DNA of 64,000 nt from JBCAXA01 sp038749025 (GTDB lineage: Bacteria; Pseudomonadota; Gammaproteobacteria; Steroidobacterales; Woeseiaceae). The position numbers and the translations under genes are program-made. Location: NCBI GenBank assembly GCA_038749025.1, contig JBCDIL010000012.1:1-64000 (forward strand), in the 5' to 3' direction. The stretch's first letter is position 1. Each line of letters starts with the position of its first letter. Below, piece after piece: positions 8,047-17,376 of the stretch. Below the pieces are notes generated by a model. It made no database searches. It was given only the letters and a program-made list of their open reading frames with translations, and was not told where the DNA came from.

Positions 8047-10518
8047 TTGCCGCCTAGCAACTTCAATTTCGAGAAGGCGCTGGACGACTTGCTCGCAGCA
8101 TCGCCAAGCGCTCGTGCAACTATGTTGCAGACCGTTGCAAGCGATCATCCTGAGGCCGCACAGCGACTCGAACGACTCCTCAACCTCGCGCTGGATGATC
8201 AGTCGGCACCGTACAGCATCGACCAGACGGCACCGTCTCTATTCAGCGAAATGCTCTTGAAAGAAGACCTCGACCGAGTCGGCTCAGAGGTTGGGCCATT
8301 CAAGATCACGGCCCTAGTCGATCGGGGCGGTATGGGGATTGTGTTTAAGGCGGAACGCTGCGACGGCGTTTATGAGCAAACGGTCGCCGTAAAGTTTCTG
8401 CCACGGTTTCAACACACCGAGAAACAGCGCCAACTCTTTCTCGACGAACGGTCGAACTTAGCGCGACTGGAGCACCCAAACATTGCGAGGATTATCGATG
8501 CCGGGGTCACCGGCGATGACATGCCGTACTTCGTTATGGAGTATGTTGCTGGCGAGCCAATTGATATCTATTGCCCGCCGCTTTCCGAAGCTCGCCGCCT
8601 GGCCGTTTTTCTACAAGTCTGTGATGCGGTCTCGTATTGCCATCAGTCGTTTGTTGTTCACGGTGACGTCAAACCAGCGAACATTCTGGTCGCCAATGAT
8701 CGAGCCCGCCTATTAGATTTTGGTGTGGGCAAATGGACGGGAAAATCCTACGACAGCCACCCGACGGGATTTTCTGCCGGCTACGCTGCCCCAGAGTTAA
8801 AGAGCGGCCAGCCGCATTCGGTAGCCAGCGACATCTACGCGCTCGGTTGTCTGTTGCGCACACTGCTGAGCGGCGGCAACGCCGTTGTATCGCACGATCT
8901 GAGTTTAGTCATCGAGCAATGCACGGCCGTATCGGCCACGGATCGATTCGCGTCTGTCGATGCACTACGGCTAGAGATAGCCGCCTATCTCGACGGCTAT
9001 CCAATCAGCTCACGCCGCAACGAAACGCGCTACGTATTTCGCAAGTTCCTTGGTCGGAACCGGCTCGTCGTAACGGCGATTGCCGCCGTTGTTGCGAGTC
9101 TCAGTACCGGTCTCGCAGCCACTTGGTGGCAGTATTCACAGGCTACCGTTGAAGCACGACGTGCCAACGAAACAGCAACTTTCGTCCGTAGTCTTTTTGA
9201 TCGCGTTGATCCAGAGGTCGCCGGTAACGTCGACATCACGCTTCGCGACGTCATGGATGAAGCCGCGCTACGGATAGACCGCGAACTCCAGACCTCGCAC
9301 GAGATACGTCACGACATCATGGCGTTGATTGCGTCGGGCTACCAGGGCCTGGGGGATTCCGAAAAGGCGCTTATGTTCGCGGAGCGAGTCCTGGACTACC
9401 ATGACACGACGAAGCCAATGCCACACGAAAAACGTGCATTGGCCCTCGGCGATATTGGCCCTATGTACACATCGATTGGCGACTACGACCGCGCCCGCGA
9501 GGTTATGCAACGGGCTATTGCGGAATACCAGGCGCTCGGTATGGACGATACGCTGGCTTTCGCAGATGTACTGGGATCCACGCCACTGCTATACCCGACT
9601 GGGGGCCAAACCAAAGAACAAATACAGATTAGCATCGACAACCTGGAACGAAAGGGCGAAATACTAGCGGCACTGGCGCCGAACGATGTCTATTTGAAAT
9701 ACGTTCACCTGTCCAACCTCGCCTCCGTCCACGAAGCTAATCGCGATTTCGAGCGCGGCGCGAGACTTAAAGAAGAAGCACTGCAGATCGCTGAAGAGAA
9801 CGGCTACACCCTGCGCACGAGCGCTATCACCGTACTTTGCAATCTCGGTTACTCCTATGACGGACTTGGGCGCCTCCATGATGCGATTGCGACATACACC
9901 AAATGTATCGAGCGGACGAAGCAACGCTTCGGTGACGACTATGTGGGCCTGGTGTCCGCGCAGCTTAACGTGGCCGCCGCTTACATCGCGCTTGGGCAGT
10001 TCGACACGGCAAAATCGGCGCTGCTCGAGGCCACTAAGATTGCTGAAGGCGCATTGCCAAACGACTCGTTTACTCGACTTGCATTGGAAATCAATCTCGC
10101 CCGCGCCAATGTTTACTTGGGCAATAGCGAGCAAGCGCTGCGCGCCCTACCCGACATACTTCGCCGAATGAAAGCGACGGTTGGCGAACAGACGCCAGCG
10201 GCCGGGCGAGTTCAATCGATACTCGGCAAAGCTCTATTGGAAACAGGAATGATCGACGAGGCCACCGACAATCTGCGGGAAGCCTACACGCTCATTCAGT
10301 CAGGACCGCAGTGGACGTCGCCCGGTAATCAATGGGCGTCTGACGTCACGCTCTGGCGCGCCGAGGCAGAACTCGTCGCTGGCAATATTGAGATCGCGAC
10401 AGCATTAGCTGCCGCCGGTTCGAAAACTCGGCGGGAAGAGTTAAACGTGCAACCTTGGCGACTTGCGGAAGCGGCTAAAATTCTCGAAATGACCGGGCCG
10501 ACGACTGGCCAAGAGTAG
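8047..10518 (+). CDS. Transmembrane Ser/Thr protein kinase with TPR sensor region, module 1
   Basis: An 823-residue kinase: cytoplasmic N-domain, Pkn2-type kinase domain (about 83-320), one membrane helix (about 340-362) and a TPR-rich C-terminal half. Seen motifs are VAVK (K116), VHGDVKPANIL (H205-G206-D207, K209, N212), DFG (D224) and APE (248-250). The catalytic loop reads HGD rather than HRD, so it is a non-RD kinase, and the glycine loop reads DRGGMG with its first Gly replaced. The catalytic Asp and Lys are kept, so activity is plausible. The start appears to be TTG preceded by AAAGGA. It likely controls the sigma factor encoded just upstream. Confidence 0.88.
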   Translation: MPPSNFNFEKALDDLLAASPSARATMLQTVASDHPEAAQRLERLLNLALDDQSAPYSIDQTAPSLFSEMLLKEDLDRVGSEVGPFKITALVDRGGMGIVFKAERCDGVYEQTVAVKFLPRFQHTEKQRQLFLDERSNLARLEHPNIARIIDAGVTGDDMPYFVMEYVAGEPIDIYCPPLSEARRLAVFLQVCDAVSYCHQSFVVHGDVKPANILVANDRARLLDFGVGKWTGKSYDSHPTGFSAGYAAPELKSGQPHSVASDIYALGCLLRTLLSGGNAVVSHDLSLVIEQCTAVSATDRFASVDALRLEIAAYLDGYPISSRRNETRYVFRKFLGRNRLVVTAIAAVVASLSTGLAATWWQYSQATVEARRANETATFVRSLFDRVDPEVAGNVDITLRDVMDEAALRIDRELQTSHEIRHDIMALIASGYQGLGDSEKALMFAERVLDYHDTTKPMPHEKRALALGDIGPMYTSIGDYDRAREVMQRAIAEYQALGMDDTLAFADVLGSTPLLYPTGGQTKEQIQISIDNLERKGEILAALAPNDVYLKYVHLSNLASVHEANRDFERGARLKEEALQIAEENGYTLRTSAITVLCNLGYSYDGLGRLHDAIATYTKCIERTKQRFGDDYVGLVSAQLNVAAAYIALGQFDTAKSALLEATKIAEGALPNDSFTRLALEINLARANVYLGNSEQALRALPDILRRMKATVGEQTPAAGRVQSILGKALLETGMIDEATDNLREAYTLIQSGPQWTSPGNQWASDVTLWRAEAELVAGNIEIATALAAAGSKTRREELNVQPWRLAEAAKILEMTGPTTGQE

Positions 10519-10630
10519 GTGCCTGCATACACTACCCATCCGTCCGCCTATGCACCGAAGCCTGAAATCCGGACCGCCACCACCATTCGCCTCTGCTCAA
10601 AAGCGGGCATCACAAGCCCTGCAGAGTGTT

Positions 10631-13309
10631 CTAAAGGTCATTTACGAGTTGCAAAACGGGATGATCGCCACCCAAACCATTCGACAACGCACGTTCAGCA
10701 TCAGCCTTCAGTCGTTCGACCGCTGTGTTTTCGCCTTGACCCGCCAAAGCCGTCATTTGTTGTACCAACGCTAACCCCACGAAGCCGCTTGACGTTGCAT
10801 CGCGAGCGCGATCCAAGTACAGCGCATAAGCATCCGTAGCGAATTGTTCTGCCTGATCATAGCGCTGAAGCAGATTTGCACACTCCGCAGCGAGCAGGAG
10901 ATGTCCGGCGAGCGCGAAAGTGGGCGGCGTTTCTGGGTACTCGGCTTGCGCCAGAACGTCGTCAAGCGCTACCGCAGCACCAGTAACATCACCACTGCGA
11001 AGCATTCCCTCAATCCGAGCCCTTGCAATCGTGCGCAGCCAACGTTCTTGACTTGGCCCCGCCGCTTGGAACAGCTCTTCGGCAATCGCAAAATGCGCTT
11101 CCGCTTCGGCAGGCCTCCCCATCTTGCTGAACACTCGACCGATTTGCGTTTCGTTCATGGCAATCCAACGTTCGTTGCCACTCGCCTGTGCGGCCGCTAG
11201 GTCTGTTTCGAACAAGTTGAGCGCCTCATCAAGCCGCTCGAGTACCAATAGACTGTTGCCATAGTGGTTGCTAGCGCCGACCAGCGGCTTTTCAAGTTGC
11301 TCTAAACGCTGCATGACGACGGCCTGCTCAATAGCAGCCTGTTTTATCTCGCCTAAGCGCGACAACACGGCAGCTCGGTTTAAGCGAACGATCAATGCCT
11401 GGACCGTATGGCCTAGACCCAAACGCTCCCGCGAATCAATCGACTTAGCGATGAGTTCGAGCGCCTTACCAGGGTCATCGGAGTTAAAAAACTGCTCACC
11501 CAGTTTGCTGTACAACGACGCGCGGCGAAACTCTGGTATCGGACGCATCGCAGCGACGAGATCGAGGGCTTCGATATAGCGCTGCTTGGCACCGTCTATG
11601 TCGTCTTCGCGCGCAAGTACCAGGGCCTCCGCCTCAAGGCAATCTACACGACCAACTGTAAGAGACAGATTCGCCTTTTCAAGCAAAGCCTTTCCCTCAC
11701 GTAAATCCTTTCGCGCCGCTTCACCATCACTAAACTGCATGATCTTGGAGCGGCTGCATAAAAGACTGCTTAGCAGCCGAGACTCATTGACTTCACGAGC
11801 GGTTTCTATCGCGTCGTTTAACAAGGCCAGCGATTGGTCTTTGTCGCCCAACGCTGAGTAGAAAAGGGAAAAGCTGCTACGTATTGAGGCTGCAAACGGT
11901 GCATCGAAACTAGTGTTGTCTTTCAGTAGCTCGACACCGCGCGCTAGCAAGCTTGTGTTCGAAATAGGTTCTTCCGCATCACGCAGCTCTGCAAAAAGAA
12001 CAAGCAAAAACTGATTCGTTGCAGCGACACGTTGCTGCTGATACACAGCCTCATCGCGTTGGCGCGTGGCTTCAGCGGACTGCCAAAGCGCAATGACAAG
12101 CGCACCTAAGACGGCCAACGCCGTCGCAAACCCGGTAAGCACACCGCCTCTGTGCCGGCGCACAAACTTTCGCATCCGGTAAGTCACTGTTTGGGGCTGG
12201 GCTAGAACCGGCTGGTTATCGAGGAAACGGCGTAAGTCTTCACCAAATGCATTGACGGTGGCATAGCGCTCAGAGGCCTCTACAGCCGTCGCTTTCGCAA
12301 TCGTGGTATCTAGATCACCCTCTAATGAGCGGCGTAGGCGCTTCAACGATGTACTGCGAGCCGCGAGCAGATCATCGACATTAGTTAATTCAACGCCGAC
12401 GGCCGATGTTGCGTATTCGGACAACCGCGGAAGCTCAAAGCGATCCAAGCTATCGACCTCAACGCCAGCCCGGGGATTGCGACCAGCGAGCAGCGTGAAT
12501 AGCAATAGACCTAAGCCGTACACATCGGTAGCTGTCGTTATCGGCTGACCACGCAGCTGCTCCGGAGCGGCAAAATCGGGTGTCAATGCACGCACATGGG
12601 TGCGCTGATTGTCACCACCTGTCATTAACTTGGCGACACCGAAATCAACCAACTTTGGCACGCCATCGTCCGTAACCAGTACATTCGAAGGCTTGATGTC
12701 GCGGTGAACGATAAGTTGGGCGTGGGCATGCGCCACGGCCGCAATAACCCCAAGAAAAAGCCGGATCCGACTGCTTACATCCAGCTTCCGCTTGTCGCAA
12801 TACCGATCGATCGGCTCTCCAGCGACCAGTTCCATAACAAAGTACGGAGTACCTGTTTCCGTTACCCCACCGTCGATGAGACCCGCGACATTCTCATGCT
12901 GAAGCTGTGCCAAAAACTGCCGCTCTTGCGTAAACGTTGCCCGCAGCGCATCGCTGTCGAGACCAACGGGCAGTATTTTTAGCGCTGCTTCTTGCTCGTA
13001 TTCGCCATCGGCCCGAGCGACACGGTAGACCGCACCCATCCCCCCCTGACCAACGCGTTTAACAACGCGCCACCGTCCTATTCGATGGGCTACGGGAAGC
13101 TCGCCGCCGACGTGGGCAAGCGCGAGAAAACCGTCTGCCAGATGATCCATGACAGCCGGTGCGCGCTCAGCCGCATCGAGCAGCGAGCAAACCTCAGCAA
13201 AAAGCGCCGGATTTCCGGCGCACTGCTCCCTCAACCATCGGCGTTGTTCCTCGACAGGTTTCTCCAAAGCCGTCGAGAACAGTGTGGCGACATCGTCGGA
13301 AAGCCTCAT
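10631..13309 (-). CDS. Transmembrane Ser/Thr protein kinase with TPR sensor region, module 2
   Basis: An 892-residue kinase with the same layout as the module-1 kinase. The kinase domain (about 78-365) has GQGGMG, ALK (K111), VHRDIKPSNVL (H202-R203-D204), DFG (D222) and APE (~250): all canonical. A membrane helix (about 389-409) follows a KFVRRHR juxtamembrane stretch, then TPR-like helical repeats to the end. The start ATG overlaps the sigma stop as ATGA, so sigma and kinase are translationally coupled. It converges on the module-1 kinase with 112 bases between stops, where I see no terminator. Confidence 0.9.
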   Translation of the reverse strand: MRLSDDVATLFSTALEKPVEEQRRWLREQCAGNPALFAEVCSLLDAAERAPAVMDHLADGFLALAHVGGELPVAHRIGRWRVVKRVGQGGMGAVYRVARADGEYEQEAALKILPVGLDSDALRATFTQERQFLAQLQHENVAGLIDGGVTETGTPYFVMELVAGEPIDRYCDKRKLDVSSRIRLFLGVIAAVAHAHAQLIVHRDIKPSNVLVTDDGVPKLVDFGVAKLMTGGDNQRTHVRALTPDFAAPEQLRGQPITTATDVYGLGLLLFTLLAGRNPRAGVEVDSLDRFELPRLSEYATSAVGVELTNVDDLLAARSTSLKRLRRSLEGDLDTTIAKATAVEASERYATVNAFGEDLRRFLDNQPVLAQPQTVTYRMRKFVRRHRGGVLTGFATALAVLGALVIALWQSAEATRQRDEAVYQQQRVAATNQFLLVLFAELRDAEEPISNTSLLARGVELLKDNTSFDAPFAASIRSSFSLFYSALGDKDQSLALLNDAIETAREVNESRLLSSLLCSRSKIMQFSDGEAARKDLREGKALLEKANLSLTVGRVDCLEAEALVLAREDDIDGAKQRYIEALDLVAAMRPIPEFRRASLYSKLGEQFFNSDDPGKALELIAKSIDSRERLGLGHTVQALIVRLNRAAVLSRLGEIKQAAIEQAVVMQRLEQLEKPLVGASNHYGNSLLVLERLDEALNLFETDLAAAQASGNERWIAMNETQIGRVFSKMGRPAEAEAHFAIAEELFQAAGPSQERWLRTIARARIEGMLRSGDVTGAAVALDDVLAQAEYPETPPTFALAGHLLLAAECANLLQRYDQAEQFATDAYALYLDRARDATSSGFVGLALVQQMTALAGQGENTAVERLKADAERALSNGLGGDHPVLQLVNDL

Positions 13310-13875
13310 TGGCTTCCCTCCATCTCACGTACCAGCCAAGCGGTCACTAATGCCCAATCGCGTTTCACGGTACGATCCGAAACTCCGATAGCTGTCGCAG
13401 TCTCGGAGACGCTGAGGCCTCCGAACAGCCGGCATTCCACCAAACGGCCATAGCGCGGATTCTTTGCCTCGATTTCTGACAATAAGCGATGCAACGTCAG
13501 TAAGCTCTCGGCTGTATCCGCGACACCGACGAGCGCATCGGAAAACGTTAGCTGAACGTGACCACCTGCGCGTTTTTGTGCCTGCATCCGCTCGGCGTAG
13601 TTCACCAACACTTGTCGCATCGCCCGTGCGGCTGTCGCAAAAAAATGCAATCGGTTGCCATAGTCTGAGTTTGCGGCACTGGCGAGCTTGAGGTAGGCCT
13701 CGTTCACTAGCACTGTCGTACTCAGGGTGTTATTGCCAGACCAGCGTCGCCGCTGCGCACTTGCAATTCGTCGCAGCTCTCCATAAACCGCGTTGTACAG
13801 CGACGCCTCGGCCGTACGATCACCGCCTTTGGCATCGGCGATGAGCCGCGTAATCTCTTGTGGGTTAGCCGCCAT
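13306..13875 (-). CDS. ECF sigma factor (TIGR02999-like), module 2
   Basis: A 189-residue sigma factor with the same signatures as its paralogue: region 2 TTVLVNEAYLKL...ATAARAMRQVLVNYAERMQAQKRAGG and region 4 LVECRLFGGLSVSETATAIGVSDRTVKRDW with a clear helix-turn-helix. It lies 36 bases after an exported DUF1566 gene and overlaps the kinase gene by four bases (ATGA), so it is inside an operon of three surface proteins, sigma and kinase. Autoregulation of its own operon is a reasonable inference. Confidence 0.87.
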   Translation of the reverse strand: MAANPQEITRLIADAKGGDRTAEASLYNAVYGELRRIASAQRRRWSGNNTLSTTVLVNEAYLKLASAANSDYGNRLHFFATAARAMRQVLVNYAERMQAQKRAGGHVQLTFSDALVGVADTAESLLTLHRLLSEIEAKNPRYGRLVECRLFGGLSVSETATAIGVSDRTVKRDWALVTAWLVREMEGSQ

Positions 13876-13911
13876 ACATGTTTTCGCTACGCCTACTCTG
13901 CCATCGAGGGT

Positions 13912-14472
13912 CTACCCTCCCCCTCTTACCAAGCGCACTGCCGACTCAAAACCACTTGCGTTGGTAAAGATCGACAGTGCATGGCCATCGTCAAAGTCTA
14001 TACCGAGCGCCGAACTAATGGTGGCCGCCGGCGTTGATGACCAAAAGCGCGTCGGCTCAGTCGCCGGGAAAGTACTGCTGTTAACGGCTGGCCGCAGGCA
14101 TTGCCACTCCACTATCGACGCCAGTTCTTTGATACCCGGGACTCGCCAGTCGGTAAATCCGGCGCTTCCACCGTCGCTATTTAGCGAATCAGCAGCACCT
14201 AACGCCTGCGCCCAACTGAGCCGGCTAGGACTTTCAGTCGGCAGACAGCGGTCATCCGAAGATACCGTTGGCGTCCCGTTGTCATCGAAACTGAAACCCA
14301 CCGCGCATCGCTGCCATTGCAGTCCAGTAACGCTGTCGATCACAGTGCCGTCCGCAGCGACAGCAAATCGACTGGCGGGCGCTGTGGCATGCACAGCGTC
14401 GTTACACTCGCTGGCATAGGAATAAACGCTGATTGCCATCAATGTCAGTCCTACTAAAGTCGATCGGGTCAT
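13912..14472 (-). CDS. Secreted single-domain Lcl_C/DUF1566 protein
   Basis: A 186-residue protein with a signal peptide (SYA-S) followed by one Lcl C-terminal/DUF1566-like domain. Family marks are VIDSVTGLQWQRC, DDRCLPTESP, FTDWRVPGIKEL, RFWSSTP and the terminus SAVRLVRGGG. The domain is thought to have a C-type-lectin-like fold and is common in exported and adhesion proteins. It closely matches the first DUF1566 domain of the upstream neighbour and probably arose from it. Operonic with that gene (20 bases upstream) and with the sigma gene. Confidence 0.85.
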   Translation of the reverse strand: MTRSTLVGLTLMAISVYSYASECNDAVHATAPASRFAVAADGTVIDSVTGLQWQRCAVGFSFDDNGTPTVSSDDRCLPTESPSRLSWAQALGAADSLNSDGGSAGFTDWRVPGIKELASIVEWQCLRPAVNSSTFPATEPTRFWSSTPAATISSALGIDFDDGHALSIFTNASGFESAVRLVRGGG

Positions 14473-14492
14473 CGGTGTTCTCCTTAATGCGC

Positions 14493-17375
14493 CTATAGGT
14501 CGCCGCGTACCAGACGAATGGCGTACGCAGAAGACTTCGGCAGCAATGTCTGCTCCGGTAACCGCGCCTTGTTTCGAAAACCGCGTGCCAGTGTCGGGTC
14601 GCTGGGTAACGTTGAGTCGGTCCAGAACGTATCGCCGACGTCGCCACCCAGACTGGTGCTGTAATTGTGGGGGAAATAGCCATCATCTAGGCCGCGACGA
14701 GCATCCGCCGTTGCCGATGCCACAAAGGCCAAATCAAAAAACTCATCAGGACGCGGTAGCCGCCAGTCATTGAAACCGCAGAGGCTGGTGGCGTTAATCG
14801 CCGCAACGTACGCTTCGGTATCACAGTTCAGGCCGGCCGCACACGTACCGCCGTTTTCCGTACCGGGATCGCCACCGTCACCGACGCCATCAGAGTCGTA
14901 CCACGTATAGGTCCAATCGTAATGGCGTACGTCATTCGGCTGGTCGGCTTTTATCTCCCAGACTAGGCCGGTGACCTCGTCGCGAACGCAATCCCAACGA
15001 GCTTGTTGTGGGTTAGAGGGTACGTTGACATATGGGTACAACGCGTCTTGATTAGCCAATGGGTCGCCGGCTGCATCAAGCTTCGTGAAGTGAAACCCGC
15101 CGGCACCATCGCTGTTGTCTGCAAAGACCGCATCCCGTCCGAACTCGGCGTCTTGGCCCGGGTAACCCGGTTGCGGGCAGGCAAGCAGCGTTCCAGCATC
15201 GGTACCACAATAGGTTACGCCGCTGTCATTACTCGCCACCGCATTCGCTCTCGTATCGTCGTCGACGATCACCAAAGTGGCTGTATCCACTCTCGCTATC
15301 GCTGGCCCCGATACAGCAGTAACAGTTACCGCAAAGTGTTCATCGTTCTCCGGAACGGTATCGCCGACGATGGCAATGGGTATACGAGCTTCGGTCTCGC
15401 CGTTGTTGATCGTGACCGTCCCGGCTGCAGCCTCGACATCGATACCGACCGTGGCGGTATTACTGGTTACAACATAGTCCGCCGTTACAGTACTGGTGGC
15501 CGGTGACGACAATCGCACCAGAAAGTTTGCATCAGCACTGCCGTTGTCGCCCTCATAGATATCAGGCTGCTCAGCTAGGACATCGAGACGCGCTTCGTCA
15601 TCAATTATCGTTACCAGAACACCTGTCGTCGCGACGAACACGGTATCCGAATCCGACGAGATGTTGACGGCAAACACTTCGTTAACTTCAGGGGTGTTGT
15701 CATCAATTACATCGAAACTGACGGCTAGGCGCTGCTGCCCGGCTGGTATCGTCACATTAACGATCGTATCGGCGTAGTCTATGTTCGCCGTTGCGCTTAC
15801 GGACTCAGTGCCCAGCACAAGCGCGACGTCGGTCTCGGCGGGTCGACTGAGAGTCAGCTCCAAATCAACAGTCGGTCCATCCTCGCTGACACTTACCGGC
15901 GCAGCTCGGAGGGTTATACGTGGGGCAATGGGCTCCAGCACGCCTCGCCGGACAGGTCTAATATGCGCCAATTGCGTTTTTATCGCCGTTTGCAACTCGC
16001 CGAGGAAAAACTCAATTTGCCAAGCCTCATCACCGTCAGTGGCTGGCGTGCTGGACCAAAATGCAGACGGCGGTGTGTCCGGGAACGCCAAGTTATCAAT
16101 AGCCGGCAACTCACAGCTCGCGACCACCAGCGAGTCCAATTGCTTAGCGTCCGGTATGGTCCAGTCATCAAATCCGCCGACTCGACTACTCACCGCTTGC
16201 TGTAAGGCCGATTGCCAGCTTGCCGTTTGAACACCATTCGCTAGGCAGCGGTCGTCGGCAAGATCTGCCGTGGCTTGGTCGTCGACGCTATACCCCAACG
16301 GGCAGCGCTGCCAAGTCAATCCTGTCGTCTGATCGACGACCACATCTTCGTTGATGACAAAACGGTCCGTATCGCCGTACGCATCGCAACCGCGACCAGA
16401 CGCGGGAACCGGCTGATGCGTCGTCTGCAGTTCAATGCTAGCTCCGTCTACGTCCAGAGGGTCACCCAGCAAGACCTCGGCATAATGCTCCGCGCCGTCT
16501 TCTCCCGCTGCGGTCACCACTGCGTAGTGAATCTCGTACTCATCACCGATGCTGATGCCAAACGCATCAAGGTCTATTTCTCGCGACGTCTCAGGGAACC
16601 CGTACTCCGTAGACACCGCTCGCCGGAAGCACTGTTCATTTAGTTCTAGATCAATGGGAACACAATTGATCGAGAAGGCGATTCGAATAAAGTCTTCACT
16701 GATGGTATTGCCGCGTTGGGCGCCGCTCGTCTGATCCGAGACCTCGGCGTACAGCAACTCCATCGGTGTTTCTGGATCATCCATGATGCCGGAGACTTCT
16801 GCGCGAGATGTGAAAACCTCGCCCGGGACGTTAAGCCGCCGACCATCCGCGACTTTGTACAGTCGAACAGCGAAGTACCATTGCGCATACGGAGGTATGG
16901 CTTTGCCGGTCCAGGCCTCAAACAAGTTGCCCGACCCCTTCGTTTGGGCAAAGACTTTCATGCTGCTTGCATTAACCGTAAAGCGTGGGTTCGTTGCATC
17001 GGTCCTAACAAAATTCCCTATCCACAGCATTTGCGGATTCACATCCGTCGACCGAGGGAAACCGGTTCGCTGCCCGCTATAGACGTAGTTTCTTGTTCTG
17101 CCCGTCGCATCGGCGAAGAGCCACGCCCCGTGCTCGTCGCTAAGGTAGGGCATTTCCCACGGTGACATACGCTCGTCAAAAAACGGACTGCTAGGTGCTG
17201 CACCGAAGACGCTGGGCGCCTCACCGTTGCGGTTAAGGCCAGTACCGAAGAACACGCCTACCGCATACGCTTCTTTCGCCTCATCGGCGATTGCCTGCCG
17301 TACCGGCAAATCAAGCGCAACAAGCAACAGAACGGTTGCGGCTAACCGACCAATAACTCGAGCTCGTGTACTCAC
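14493..17375 (-). CDS. Secreted Calx-beta protein with two Lcl_C/DUF1566 domains
   Basis: A 960-residue exported protein. The GTG at 17375 is chosen because GAGGAGG lies eight bases upstream and it starts one base past the previous stop; an ATG at 17444 would overlap that gene. Order: signal peptide, an unassigned region (about 30-310), a DUF1566 domain (TTGLTWQRC...DDWTIPDAKQLDSL...AFWSSTPA...IRPVRRG), two Calx-beta domains (with SVSEDGPTVDLELTLSRP and TVPENDEHF), then a second DUF1566 domain ending YAIRLVRGDL. Calx-beta domains usually bind calcium. Likely surface protein; ligand unknown. Confidence 0.86.
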   Translation of the reverse strand: MSTRARVIGRLAATVLLLVALDLPVRQAIADEAKEAYAVGVFFGTGLNRNGEAPSVFGAAPSSPFFDERMSPWEMPYLSDEHGAWLFADATGRTRNYVYSGQRTGFPRSTDVNPQMLWIGNFVRTDATNPRFTVNASSMKVFAQTKGSGNLFEAWTGKAIPPYAQWYFAVRLYKVADGRRLNVPGEVFTSRAEVSGIMDDPETPMELLYAEVSDQTSGAQRGNTISEDFIRIAFSINCVPIDLELNEQCFRRAVSTEYGFPETSREIDLDAFGISIGDEYEIHYAVVTAAGEDGAEHYAEVLLGDPLDVDGASIELQTTHQPVPASGRGCDAYGDTDRFVINEDVVVDQTTGLTWQRCPLGYSVDDQATADLADDRCLANGVQTASWQSALQQAVSSRVGGFDDWTIPDAKQLDSLVVASCELPAIDNLAFPDTPPSAFWSSTPATDGDEAWQIEFFLGELQTAIKTQLAHIRPVRRGVLEPIAPRITLRAAPVSVSEDGPTVDLELTLSRPAETDVALVLGTESVSATANIDYADTIVNVTIPAGQQRLAVSFDVIDDNTPEVNEVFAVNISSDSDTVFVATTGVLVTIIDDEARLDVLAEQPDIYEGDNGSADANFLVRLSSPATSTVTADYVVTSNTATVGIDVEAAAGTVTINNGETEARIPIAIVGDTVPENDEHFAVTVTAVSGPAIARVDTATLVIVDDDTRANAVASNDSGVTYCGTDAGTLLACPQPGYPGQDAEFGRDAVFADNSDGAGGFHFTKLDAAGDPLANQDALYPYVNVPSNPQQARWDCVRDEVTGLVWEIKADQPNDVRHYDWTYTWYDSDGVGDGGDPGTENGGTCAAGLNCDTEAYVAAINATSLCGFNDWRLPRPDEFFDLAFVASATADARRGLDDGYFPHNYSTSLGGDVGDTFWTDSTLPSDPTLARGFRNKARLPEQTLLPKSSAYAIRLVRGDL

Positions 17376-17376
17376 C

